The notes below the pieces were generated by a model that was given only the letters and a program-made list of their open reading frames with translations, ran no database searches and had not been told where the DNA came from. Shown piece after piece: positions 24,675 through 33,713 of a DNA stretch of 64,000 nt; within the stretch, counting starts at the first letter, position 1; the number at the start of each line of letters is the position of its first letter. A program made the translations under genes and the position numbers. This DNA comes from Rhodopirellula bahusiensis (GTDB lineage: Bacteria; Planctomycetota; Planctomycetia; Pirellulales; Pirellulaceae): positions 143,201-207,200 of the forward strand of contig NZ_NIZW01000015.1 in assembly GCF_002727185.1 (NCBI RefSeq), read 5' to 3'.

Positions 24675-26273
24675 ATGTACCGACTGCTGCTTTGTTTTCG
24701 CTATTTGCGAACACGCTACATCGCATTGGCGTCAATCATCAGCGTCACGCTGGGCGTGGCCACTCTGATTGTCGTGAACAGCGTGATGGCGGGTTTTTCC
24801 GCGGAGATGCACGAACGCCTGCACGGACTGGCCTCCGACATCGTCATCGAATGCCACGCTTCCGGCGGCATGCCCGATCCTGATGCCCACCTCGACGAAA
24901 TCAATCGAATCGTCGGTGACCAAATCGCGGGTTCGTCGGTCAGCGTCCATGTCCCCAGCATGCTCGGTATCGATTTCAACGGCCAGTTGATCACGCATCA
25001 CGTCAACCTCGTCGGCATCGACGCGGAGACTTATGACAACGTCAGCCACTTTGGCCGCTATCTTCTTCACCCCGACAACCAAACCGCCGTTTCCTTCGAT
25101 TTGCGAGAAGACGGCTACGAAGAAGCACGCGAAGGTTTTCCCAATTCAGGATGGAAGTATCGTCGCGATCACGCTCGAATGGAAAAGGCTTGGGAAGCCG
25201 AACGCAAACGAATTGAAGACTTGAGCCGTGAAGCAGCACGCTTGGCCAGCGGTCGACCACAAGAAGACAACACAGAAATGGTTGATTCCGACGGTCCATC
25301 GATCGGGTTCGGTGGTCCTACGATCGGGACCAATCTCCCCGAGGGACTTCGAGAAGAAGGGGCTGGTGACAAACCGGTCTATTTCGATCCAGAAGCCGAC
25401 CAATACCCGGGCATCATCCTGGGAATTGCGACCTGCAGCAACAAGTCTCGTGATGCCGAAGGCAACGTCCGCGACCACTACTATTGCCGCCCCGGCGACG
25501 ACGTCCGCTTGATGTTCCCCAATGCATCCGACAAACCTAAGGTCGTCAATCAAAAGTTCACCGTGGTGGATTTGTACGAGTCCGGCATGAGCGAATACGA
25601 CAGCACGTTCGCGTTCGTGCGATTGGATCAACTGCAAGATTTCCGCGGGATGATCGACCCAATCTCGAATACCACCAGCGTCACCACCATCCAATTGAAG
25701 CTGATCGAAGGAGCGGACCTCAACGCCGTTCGCGACGCTCTGCGTCAACGCTTTCCACCCGACACCTACGCCTACAGCATCCAAACATGGCGTGATATGC
25801 AGGGCCCCTTGCTGGCCGCCGTTCGCTTGGAAACCACCATCCTGAACATCCTGTTGTTCCTGATCATTGCTGTTGCTGGTTTTGGCATTCTGGCAACGTT
25901 CTTCATGATTGTTGTGGAAAAGACCCGCGACATCGGAACCTTGAAAGCGCTCGGTGCCAGTGGCAGCGGCGTGATGAGCATCTTCCTCAGCTACGGTCTG
26001 TTGCTTGGCATCGTTGGCAGCGGAGTGGGTTTGGTTGGCGGAATCGCTTTTGTCCACAACATCAACGATATCGCGTCGGTGATTGAAACCATCACCGGTC
26101 AAGAAGTCTTTGACCCGACGGTTTATTACTTCACAGAGATCCCCACAATCCTCAACCCGTTCACGTTGGCCTGGGTCATGGCAGGAGCCGTCGCGATTGC
26201 GACCACCGCCAGTGTTCTGCCTGCGATCCGTGCCGCTCGTATGCATCCTGTCGCCGCGTTGCGATTCGAGTGA
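24675..26273 (+). CDS. LolC/LolE-type ABC transporter permease
   Basis: A 532-residue inner-membrane protein with the FtsX/LolC layout: one N-terminal helix at about 16-40, a long periplasmic domain, and three C-terminal helices at about 387-413, 433-460 and 497-520. The C-terminus PAIRAARMHPVAALRFE is the family hallmark. In LolCDE this subunit extracts outer-membrane lipoproteins. It is longer than usual LolC/E (about 400-415) because residues about 141-245 form an added charged, partly coiled-coil segment (including ARMEKAWEAERKRIEDL). The ATPase gene follows after 84 bases. It could also be a MacB-like permease, but the topology and neighbour fit Lol best. Confidence 0.85.
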   Translation: MYRLLLCFRYLRTRYIALASIISVTLGVATLIVVNSVMAGFSAEMHERLHGLASDIVIECHASGGMPDPDAHLDEINRIVGDQIAGSSVSVHVPSMLGIDFNGQLITHHVNLVGIDAETYDNVSHFGRYLLHPDNQTAVSFDLREDGYEEAREGFPNSGWKYRRDHARMEKAWEAERKRIEDLSREAARLASGRPQEDNTEMVDSDGPSIGFGGPTIGTNLPEGLREEGAGDKPVYFDPEADQYPGIILGIATCSNKSRDAEGNVRDHYYCRPGDDVRLMFPNASDKPKVVNQKFTVVDLYESGMSEYDSTFAFVRLDQLQDFRGMIDPISNTTSVTTIQLKLIEGADLNAVRDALRQRFPPDTYAYSIQTWRDMQGPLLAAVRLETTILNILLFLIIAVAGFGILATFFMIVVEKTRDIGTLKALGASGSGVMSIFLSYGLLLGIVGSGVGLVGGIAFVHNINDIASVIETITGQEVFDPTVYYFTEIPTILNPFTLAWVMAGAVAIATTASVLPAIRAARMHPVAALRFE

Positions 26274-26357
26274 TCGATGTCGTTTCAAGCGAGCCGTCCG
26301 TTCGCAGCTGTGTAACACCTCTCCCCATTCCCCCTCCTTCGACCAACGATTTGATCC

Positions 26358-27125
26358 ATGCATTCCTCGCCTGAACTGCTGCTGGAAGCCCGTGGAATTC
26401 GCAAGAGTTACCACAAGGACAAAATCGAACTGCCAATTCTTCGCGGCATCGATGTGGGGTTTGCCGCGGGTGAAATGTCGGCGTTGGTCGGACGAAGCGG
26501 AAGCGGCAAGAGCACTTTGATGCACTTGCTCGCGACGCTCGATCAACCCGATTCGGGAGAAGTCTGGTTTGACGGATCACGCATCGACAACCAGAGCCGC
26601 GCCCGTCGCGATCAGTATCGCAACTCGCAGATCGGAATCATCTTTCAGTTCTATCACCTGCTGCCGGAACTCTCTGCGATCGAAAACGTGTTGGCTCCCG
26701 CCATGATCCGCCGCAGCGTTCTGGGCTACCTTCGCGATCGAAAGTCATTGCGTCTTCGAGCCGAAGCGATGCTGGACCGAGTCGGATTGCTGAATCGAAG
26801 TCAGCACCAACCATCGGAAATGTCGGGCGGTGAAATGCAACGGGTGGCCATCGCGAGATCGTTGATGTCCAACCCCAAGTTGCTACTGGCTGATGAGCCG
26901 ACCGGCAACCTCGACACGGAAACCGGAGCAACGATCCTGACTCTACTTCGCGAATTGAATCAGGAAGACGATCTGACAATCGTGATGATCACCCACGATG
27001 ACTCAATCGCCGAAACCGCCGACCGTTGCTACCGGATGTGCGATGGGTTGCTCGAAGACAACGCATCCAACCGTGACGCAAGCGACCATTCAGGTTCCGC
27101 AAAATTGGAAACAGTTGCTGCCTGA
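26358..27125 (+). CDS. LolD-type ABC transporter ATPase
   Basis: A 255-residue ATP-binding subunit. Walker A GRSGSGKST at 45-53, Q loop IIFQFYHLLPELSAIENV near 94-111, signature MSGGEMQRVAIARS at 155-168, Walker B LLLADEPTGNLD from 175, and switch His in MITHDD. These match the LolD/MacB/FtsE subfamily, powering lipoprotein release with the permease encoded just upstream. Between the Q loop and signature lies a basic insert (YLRDRKSLRLR). The last 35 residues are a variable acidic tail. It ends 19 bases before a REPIN-like element. Confidence 0.9.
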   Translation: MHSSPELLLEARGIRKSYHKDKIELPILRGIDVGFAAGEMSALVGRSGSGKSTLMHLLATLDQPDSGEVWFDGSRIDNQSRARRDQYRNSQIGIIFQFYHLLPELSAIENVLAPAMIRRSVLGYLRDRKSLRLRAEAMLDRVGLLNRSQHQPSEMSGGEMQRVAIARSLMSNPKLLLADEPTGNLDTETGATILTLLRELNQEDDLTIVMITHDDSIAETADRCYRMCDGLLEDNASNRDASDHSGSAKLETVAA

Positions 27126-27140
27126 TCGACGGTCGATGGC

Positions 27141-27264
27141 GTAGGCCAGGTCATGACCTGGCGACCAGGCCGATGCTTTGGAACAAAGCGAGGCGTGGTT
27201 CAAACTCTGTCTCGAGAACAACATTCACCGGCGAAGAACCAGTGTCAGGTGGGACCTGACCTAC
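27141..27264. repeat. REPIN-like pair of inverted REP sequences
   Basis: Two related palindromes face each other. The left copy is GTAG followed by the perfect 18-base palindrome GCCAGGTCATGACCTGGC (27141-27162). The right copy, read on the minus strand, is GTAG followed by GTCAGGTCCCACCTGAC (27264-27244). A GTAG head plus hairpin is the hallmark of REP sequences mobilised by RAYT (REP-associated tyrosine) transposases, and an inverted pair is a REPIN. About 80 bases separate the copies. It sits in the gap between two convergent genes, a usual place. No RAYT gene is in the window. Confidence 0.75.
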
Positions 27265-27343
27265 GAGGTTGCATCGGTGGGATGATTGCAAAGTGCGAAT
27301 TGTTCAATGCAATTTGCAATCCCACCAATCTTCTCACCCGCAA

Positions 27344-29593
27344 TCAGTCGAGACCGTAGTGCTCGATCTCGGCCCAATAATCATTGAAAGCACCGTCGGC
27401 GTGGAAGTCAGGGCTGTTGTCCAGATCGTGGCACTTCATGCACGATTCGCGAGCCTCATCCAGCGGTAGCTTCATCGCTTCCCGCAATCGAGTCTTTTCT
27501 TCGTCGCTGACTCCACTGTCGGCTTCTTCCGCTTTCGTGTGAGCCGCCCCAGGTCCGTGGCAGTTTTCGCAACCGTTGCCATGCAAGTGCGAACTGGCTT
27601 CCAATTCCAAGTAGCCGGAAACGTACGGGTAGTAACCTTGCGGGTTCCAACCGGTCACATGGCAAGAAATGCATTCGGGATCGAAGTGCCGCGAAACGTC
27701 GCCGCGTTCGCCTGGATTGACAAGGTGCTCGGTTGCCTCGAAGTGAGCAGAGCTTTCCCATATATCAAATGCGGTTGTGTGACACTTGCCGCAAGCTTCC
27801 GCCCCAACAAACTTGTCGCCTGATGGATGCTGGATGGGTTTCAGACCCAATCCTTCGAAACCAACGTCTCGAAGTTGGAACTGGTAGTCCTTCATCAAGT
27901 CTCGCATTTCTTGCGAGTCTTCAAACTCGTGGGTCAAAGGCACGCGGGCGTAACGAATCGGAGCATCGGGATACAGACCAACCAGTCCCGCGTACATGCC
28001 TTTGTCGCCGGTCAAGATCGCCTTCGTTTCGGTGCCTTCAATCAATTGAGGTTGGTACGTTGGCTCGCCGTATCCGCCCGCGATCACGACCAAATCGAAA
28101 CCGGGAACCGCACGAACCAACTCCTGAGCATTCTCTTCCTTGCCATAGAACGTCAGCACGGTGTAGTCAGGGTTCTCTTTCTGAATCGATGCCAAAGCTT
28201 CTTTTGCTGAGTCAACCAGATCGGTCATTTGAATATCGGCGCTGAGTTTCGTTTCCAACGAATCAGGGTCGAGAAGCGTGGTGACGGCCAACGTCATTCC
28301 GCCTTTGCGAACGACGCGATGCGCTGGCATCAACGAACGATCAAAAGGGATCACATTGGCGGACACATAAATCGCCTCTTCGGAATCGCCGGGCGACGCT
28401 TCCTGGATCAAGTCATTCACGCTCAAACGAACGTCGTCTGGGCCTAGCCCAACCGAGACGTAATCCATTTCGCGAAGAGCTTCGAGCGAGCGGTGGAATT
28501 TGATCTCAGCTTGCCGACCATAACGACGGACCAGATTGCCCGCGTCGATGGGAGCCATATCCCAACCTTTCTCGCGAAGCTGATTCAGGAAAGTCATCCG
28601 GCGAGCGACGCCGCCCTTCTGATTTTCCAACCCCGTGCATCCGCATGGCTCGATGTAGCCGTGTTGTTGCCCGGTCACAAACAAAGTCAGCGAAGGCTCA
28701 GGCCAACTGTTGTAGTCCTCGGGTTCCTGACCTCCGCCGACCGTTTCCGCATCGATCAGCGTGTCGATGATGGGAGAATCGGGTCCAGTCAATTGGAACG
28801 CGGCGTCTGCTTCGGCGGGCAAACTCAATCGTTCAGCCGCCGAGCTCTCCGCATCGTTGACGGGACGCTTGGCGATCATCTTCTCGGGCGAGATCAAATC
28901 GATTGGCGAGTCCGACAAATCCGCTGCGGGGGCATTGCCTCGGCGTGCCGCGGTGGGACCAGCGACACCGGCTGTCTTCGCAGCGGTCGAACGATGGTTC
29001 TCCGGCAACCCCAACGGCGTCGGAACGATTTCCGCTTCGATCTCTTTGCGAGCCACAGGCGTGGGGACGATTTCAACTTTGCCCAGATCCGAAGCTGACT
29101 TTTCCGTCTGAGCGTCTTCGCTGGTGTCGATCTGACTCAGGTCAATCTCACCGTCAAACTTGCCCGTTGCCTCTTTCTTCGGCGTTTGAGGCTCCTCGGC
29201 GGAGGGCTCCTGATCGGTTTCAACCGTCCAAGTCAATTCCCGTTCGGATTCCCTTTCAGTCGCATTCAACGCAGCAGAAGTAGCGAAGGAAAGCGGTTGC
29301 TCGCGAGCGAAACGCCAATCTTCCGGCAGTAGCTGGACGCGACCGTGGTAGTCTGCGTCTGCATCAACTGCGACAGGTTTGACCGCCACCAATTCGGGTG
29401 GCCTCAGCGAAGCGATCTGCTCTTCTTCGGATTGTTCTGCCACCGGTGTGGGCGAGTTGCACCCGGGCATCGCAATCGCGGACGCCCCCAGGATGGCCAT
29501 CAAGCAAGACCATCGAGAGCGTTTAACAGACGACCTTGTCCGCGCACCATTCGGGGCTGACAAATTGCGAAAATGGGTGCGTAGCGAGTTCAT
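27344..29593 (-). CDS. metallophosphatase-like protein fused to tetraheme cytochrome c
   Basis: A 749-residue lipoprotein candidate: basic start, hydrophobic core and lipobox AMPGC. A low-complexity linker follows. The middle resembles a 5'-nucleotidase/metallophosphatase fold, beginning SLTLFVTGQQHGYIEPCGCTGLENQKGG with a later VVIAGGYGEP. The last 200 residues hold four c-type haem motifs, CGKCH, CISCH, CENCH and CMKCH, in the style of cytochrome c554. Both parts would be periplasmic. The usual dinuclear-metal His/Asp set of phosphatases is only partly recognisable, so catalysis is uncertain. ATG at 29593 is chosen; 38 more codons upstream look non-coding. It follows the DUF1573 gene. Confidence 0.82.
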   Translation of the reverse strand: MNSLRTHFRNLSAPNGARTRSSVKRSRWSCLMAILGASAIAMPGCNSPTPVAEQSEEEQIASLRPPELVAVKPVAVDADADYHGRVQLLPEDWRFAREQPLSFATSAALNATERESERELTWTVETDQEPSAEEPQTPKKEATGKFDGEIDLSQIDTSEDAQTEKSASDLGKVEIVPTPVARKEIEAEIVPTPLGLPENHRSTAAKTAGVAGPTAARRGNAPAADLSDSPIDLISPEKMIAKRPVNDAESSAAERLSLPAEADAAFQLTGPDSPIIDTLIDAETVGGGQEPEDYNSWPEPSLTLFVTGQQHGYIEPCGCTGLENQKGGVARRMTFLNQLREKGWDMAPIDAGNLVRRYGRQAEIKFHRSLEALREMDYVSVGLGPDDVRLSVNDLIQEASPGDSEEAIYVSANVIPFDRSLMPAHRVVRKGGMTLAVTTLLDPDSLETKLSADIQMTDLVDSAKEALASIQKENPDYTVLTFYGKEENAQELVRAVPGFDLVVIAGGYGEPTYQPQLIEGTETKAILTGDKGMYAGLVGLYPDAPIRYARVPLTHEFEDSQEMRDLMKDYQFQLRDVGFEGLGLKPIQHPSGDKFVGAEACGKCHTTAFDIWESSAHFEATEHLVNPGERGDVSRHFDPECISCHVTGWNPQGYYPYVSGYLELEASSHLHGNGCENCHGPGAAHTKAEEADSGVSDEEKTRLREAMKLPLDEARESCMKCHDLDNSPDFHADGAFNDYWAEIEHYGLD

Positions 29594-29736
29594 CCGGGCC
29601 TGATCAACGGCGTTGAAAGAGCTTCTTTCCGACGATTCACGTTCAACGCAGAAGGGGCCGCGATCGTCATTGATATTTTGATTCGATCGCAGCGACGACA
29701 TCGTCATGATCCCCTTGGTTACGCGACCCGTTTATC

Positions 29737-30999
29737 TTAACGCGCCGGCAGCGAAAATTTCAGCCGTAATTTCATGGAAGGCACATTGGGGTTATCGGAC
29801 AAAATCGTCACCAATCCATAGTCTTCTCGGTTCATACCCAATCGATCGATTTTTTCGTCACCAGGAGTCAATGTGAACTCCAAGCTGTAAAGGGACATCG
29901 AGCCGTTTTGGATCGGGTCATTCAGCTTGGCTTCCACGACACCTTCGGGAGTAACCTTGCCAACCGACAAATTCGTCTTGTCGCGTTCCGGTCCTTTTAA
30001 AACAACAAAGGCTTTCGCAGTTTGGGGCCCAGTCTCGGTGATCTTACCGAAGTCATAGATGTACCCCCCGCCAGTGACGCCTTTCAGCTTGTTGCTCTCC
30101 AACATGCTGAGTACACCAACAATCCGGCCCGTCACCGCTGCGACGATCGTCTTGCCGCCCTCACCCTCTTCATCTGGATTCGCATCGGCCGACGCGTCAA
30201 CGGTTTCTTCGCCGACCTTGCTGAACGGCATCACCAAGTTTTGGCTCACCGGACCTTGTTCCAATCCAGGAGCAACGGTGGCTTTGACCACGAAAGCCTG
30301 GGTGGCTTCGGCGTGTTCCGTGTCTTCCTCTTCGATTTCCATCGGAGTGACTTCAAACTCAGCCAGTTCGTTCATTTCGTCGCTGGTGAATTTTGGCTGG
30401 CCCAGTTCGATTTCATCGCCCATGTAGCTGTAAACCTTCAATTCCAACTCGATAGGCTCGCCCGAGGCCACTTCCTTGAAAGTCAATGTTTCAGGCACCA
30501 GCTGAACCTGGCGAACGACTTTGCCGGTGATTTCAAACCGAATTGCCACTTGAGTGGGATCGTTCGTTCGAAGTTCGGCCGATTGGCCAAAGGTGCTGTC
30601 GTTGGTTTTGACCGTCCAAGTCATTTTGACTTCGGTTTCTTCGCCGGGCGCCAGACTTTCGTTTTCGAGCGTTCCAACCGTGCATTTGCAAGTCGACGCA
30701 CCGATTTTCAGCGTCAGCGGAGCGTCGCCCACGTTTTTCACCGCGAAGACGTGCTCGCCCTCTTCTTCCGGCTGCATGATCCCAAAGTCGTGCTCATTGC
30801 CGTCAGGCAATTCGACTTTCGGAATGTCCTCACTCCATTCCTTTTTCAACGCCGCCATCGCGTTGGCGGCCGTGGTTTCCCCTTCGAAATCGATGGGCCC
30901 AAAATGTGGCTCGTAGCGGCCGTAGTTGGATTCGTTGATGTTGTAAGCAATCGTGGCACCGATTCCGGCAACGATCAAACAGGCGAGAAACGTTTTCAT
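29737..30999 (-). CDS. DUF1573-domain protein, exported or membrane-anchored
   Basis: A 420-residue protein with N-terminal helix MKTFLACLIVAGIGATIAYN. Residues about 65-160 match DUF1573, with HDFGIMQPEEEGEHVFAVKNVGDAPLTL, ASTCKCTVGTLE and LRTNDP, the Cys-x-Cys pattern seen in the family; the fold is immunoglobulin-like. A second, weaker repeat covers the C-terminal part (YDFGKITETGPQTA, ILSDNPNVP). Many planctomycetes encode such proteins; the role is unknown. It sits between the O-antigen ligase and the cytochrome fusion, all leftward. Confidence 0.85.
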   Translation of the reverse strand: MKTFLACLIVAGIGATIAYNINESNYGRYEPHFGPIDFEGETTAANAMAALKKEWSEDIPKVELPDGNEHDFGIMQPEEEGEHVFAVKNVGDAPLTLKIGASTCKCTVGTLENESLAPGEETEVKMTWTVKTNDSTFGQSAELRTNDPTQVAIRFEITGKVVRQVQLVPETLTFKEVASGEPIELELKVYSYMGDEIELGQPKFTSDEMNELAEFEVTPMEIEEEDTEHAEATQAFVVKATVAPGLEQGPVSQNLVMPFSKVGEETVDASADANPDEEGEGGKTIVAAVTGRIVGVLSMLESNKLKGVTGGGYIYDFGKITETGPQTAKAFVVLKGPERDKTNLSVGKVTPEGVVEAKLNDPIQNGSMSLYSLEFTLTPGDEKIDRLGMNREDYGLVTILSDNPNVPSMKLRLKFSLPAR

Positions 31000-31091
31000 G
31001 GCAAAACGACGACGAGAAAAGGAAAATCAAGAATCACCGCTGGAGTACGCCGGGTACCTCCGCATGGTTCATTGCAAGGCAAGATCTGCCA

Positions 31092-33713
31092 TCACAGTCT
31101 TAAAGCGTCCATCGCTTCCTGAGCCGACTGCCGGACAGGTTGCTGGATCGCAGACCGCCCAATTGGCCGCACAACCAGCACAAATTGCAGCGACAATTTA
31201 CGCGTGACCACCCCGCCAGCTTCCGCCAACTCGACAGCTTTCTCAGCCAATTCGCGAATGGTTTCCTCGGTTCCCCCCTCCGCTTTCGCGATCACCGCCC
31301 GTTGAGCTGCGATTCCCTGATGCATCGGGCTGAGCGACCCGCATCGATCATAGATCGCACTAGCCTGCCCGAGTGCCTCGGCGTCGCCCCCGACTTGATA
31401 ACGATGCAGGACCAACTCGCCAATTGCCTGCAATCGCGACGGATCGTTACCGGCTCGCTGGATCGCGTCTTGCAAAGCATCTTTGAATCGCGAGCTCTCA
31501 CCCATGGCCGCCCCATTCGCTGCGACGCGTTGCAACCAGGCTTGCTGGACCGCGTGCAACCGGAACATCGCAGGATCAAACGCGTGCGGGTCCGCCGCCA
31601 TCGCCCGTTCGCACAGTTTCTCCACCCCGGCCAAATTTCCTCGCCGAATCTGAACGTCGGCATCCGCCATCCACTGCTTCGCCTCCGCGACGGGCCGATA
31701 CGAAACCATCCACAAAGCCACCGCAGCGACAACGGTTACGGTCGCCATCGCGACGGCTGCCAGCCGTTTGGTAGCCAACAAATTCGTTGCTCCTTGCGTT
31801 TCACCGGACAATGTGGCCGCAGGCGATGCGACCTCTGGTGAAAGCACAATTGCGGCCAACGTCCACAACACCACCGCGATTCCAGGGACAGTCCATCCGC
31901 CAGAAAAGCTGAGGTGCAACAAACCCGCCATCAGAGCGAAGCAGGCCAGACGCCGAACGTCCCAACCGGTCTTCATCGTCGAGTCAGCTCTCGCGGTGGC
32001 GGAACCTGAATTCTCCGCCGAGTTTTCGTTCGCCAACCCAAACCACCACAACCATCCAACTGCACAAGCCAACGGAACCGCGATCAGGTGAGCGTCAAAA
32101 TCGGGCAAGTCTTGATAGCGAATTCCAAGAACCCAAACAGCCAACCAACCAACGGCAGCACCAACCGGGACACTCCAACGAGACAAGCCCGTCTGCCGTT
32201 GAGACTCGACGACGACCTCCGTTGGTTCGGCAACTGATAGGCCGGCCGCTCGGTTTTCGACACGCCAAAACATCCATGCTGCAACCGCCAACAAAACGAA
32301 CAGCAAAAGGCCGGCAGGCAATCCGCCTGCACCCAACGTCTCGGCGACGAAGTGATGTGGGTCCGCAATGATCTCGTGCGACTCGAGCAATCTAAAACGA
32401 TGGTAGGCCTGTTGGTAGTTCCCCGGACCGGCCCCCGTCCAAGGTGAATGCTCGACCAGCCTCCAGGTCGCGTCCCAATACTGAAAACGATACCGCACCG
32501 ATTCAGGCAACAATCCGATCCAGCCGGTTCCAAACCAACCTCGGGCAGCCAACGGCAATGCAGCGAACATCGCTGCGATGACAAGCGACATCGCAGCAAC
32601 GGCCCGGCGTCCAAAGGGCGTTGCCCAGATGAAATCAAGTAAGACGCAGCCACCTACGATCAGCACTGACAACATTCCCGCTCGGCTCTGCGTGTCCTTC
32701 AAAGCCAGCATCAAGATCGAGGCAACGACCACCAAACCGATCAACGCCGCGAGGTGTTCTCTCGACGGACTGCCGCGATTTTCGCTCGATGACTCCGCCT
32801 CGTCTTTCGCGTCGAGCTTCGCCTTGTCCGCGTCACCGTTTTTCAAACGAAAACGAACAACGAAACGAGGGAATGTGTTGCCCAAGACTCGAAGCGATAC
32901 AGCGATCACAACCACCAAAGCCATCGCCAACAAACCTGCCAACGTGTTCGCCAAAGCAAACGTCGCCGTCGGGCCACCGTCTCGCAAACGATTCTCGAAG
33001 ATCATCCGAGCGTTGGAACCTTCTGGTGCACTGATTCCGACTTCCGCCAACACTCGATCTGGATCGGCGTTGTATTCCCGCAATGTTTGTGGCAGCGAAA
33101 CATGCACTTGATGCAGAGCGTGTGTTGCCAGCAAAACACCACCGACAACGATCAATCCCAACAAAGCCGATTGATGTGCTCCGCCCCGCAGCGACCGCCG
33201 CAGGACGCCGAACCAAACCGCACCAACGATCCAGACCCAAGCTTCGTTGCTGGCCGCTCGCCAGTCGCCTCCAATCGCCCAAGCCCCATCGATGGAGCTG
33301 GTCCCGACCTGCAACTGCGCAATCGCCGAGTATCCAATCCACACCGCCAGCAAACCGACGATGCCATCGACCAACCAATGCCACTTCTGATCCAGCGGTG
33401 CTCGTGGTTCACGTTCGCTGAATGAGTACGCATGCCCGACCCGCAACATCTGCACGGCCGCCGCGGTCACCAGCGCCGACAAACACCACCCCAAGGCACC
33501 TCCTTGTTCCACGTCCGTCGAGTCGGACGGATGGTAGAACGCCCACATCATCAGCGTTGCAAACGCCGCTAGAACGACCGGCGTCATGCCGCTTGATCCG
33601 ACCGGTGCAAAAGGCGATCGCTTCGAAGTCGCCGGAGACTCGACGGTCGATCGCTCAGGTGCTTCGCGGTCGGCCGCTTGCTTCGGCGATCCGGGCCTAC
33701 GTTTGCGATTCAC
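31092..33713 (-). CDS. O-antigen ligase/polymerase-like membrane protein with helical repeat tail
   Basis: An 873-residue protein with about a dozen hydrophobic segments. It carries the Wzy_C/WaaL pattern: a large loop with DTQSRAGML, then WTGAGPGNYQ and PHHFVAETLGAGGLPAGLLLF. Family members polymerise or ligate O-antigen using undecaprenyl-linked sugars at the periplasmic face. The C-terminal 200 residues (from about DADVQIRRGNLAGVEKLCERAMAADP) look like TPR-type helical repeats. It starts with GTG at 33713, overlapping the stop of the WecA-like gene by four bases (GTGA), so coupling of lipid-linked sugar start and polymer steps is likely. Confidence 0.82.
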   Translation of the reverse strand: MNRKRRPGSPKQAADREAPERSTVESPATSKRSPFAPVGSSGMTPVVLAAFATLMMWAFYHPSDSTDVEQGGALGWCLSALVTAAAVQMLRVGHAYSFSEREPRAPLDQKWHWLVDGIVGLLAVWIGYSAIAQLQVGTSSIDGAWAIGGDWRAASNEAWVWIVGAVWFGVLRRSLRGGAHQSALLGLIVVGGVLLATHALHQVHVSLPQTLREYNADPDRVLAEVGISAPEGSNARMIFENRLRDGGPTATFALANTLAGLLAMALVVVIAVSLRVLGNTFPRFVVRFRLKNGDADKAKLDAKDEAESSSENRGSPSREHLAALIGLVVVASILMLALKDTQSRAGMLSVLIVGGCVLLDFIWATPFGRRAVAAMSLVIAAMFAALPLAARGWFGTGWIGLLPESVRYRFQYWDATWRLVEHSPWTGAGPGNYQQAYHRFRLLESHEIIADPHHFVAETLGAGGLPAGLLLFVLLAVAAWMFWRVENRAAGLSVAEPTEVVVESQRQTGLSRWSVPVGAAVGWLAVWVLGIRYQDLPDFDAHLIAVPLACAVGWLWWFGLANENSAENSGSATARADSTMKTGWDVRRLACFALMAGLLHLSFSGGWTVPGIAVVLWTLAAIVLSPEVASPAATLSGETQGATNLLATKRLAAVAMATVTVVAAVALWMVSYRPVAEAKQWMADADVQIRRGNLAGVEKLCERAMAADPHAFDPAMFRLHAVQQAWLQRVAANGAAMGESSRFKDALQDAIQRAGNDPSRLQAIGELVLHRYQVGGDAEALGQASAIYDRCGSLSPMHQGIAAQRAVIAKAEGGTEETIRELAEKAVELAEAGGVVTRKLSLQFVLVVRPIGRSAIQQPVRQSAQEAMDALRL

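Noticed and set aside
25146..26546. 466-codon minus-strand frame across the Lol permease and ATPase start
   Set aside because: It is antisense to the permease and extends into lolD. The product is Asn/Asp/His/Gln-rich with no known fold.
30022..31122. 366-codon plus-strand frame over the DUF1573 gene
   Set aside because: It is the Phe/His-rich antisense of an acidic protein gene; the DUF1573 reading is clearly coding.
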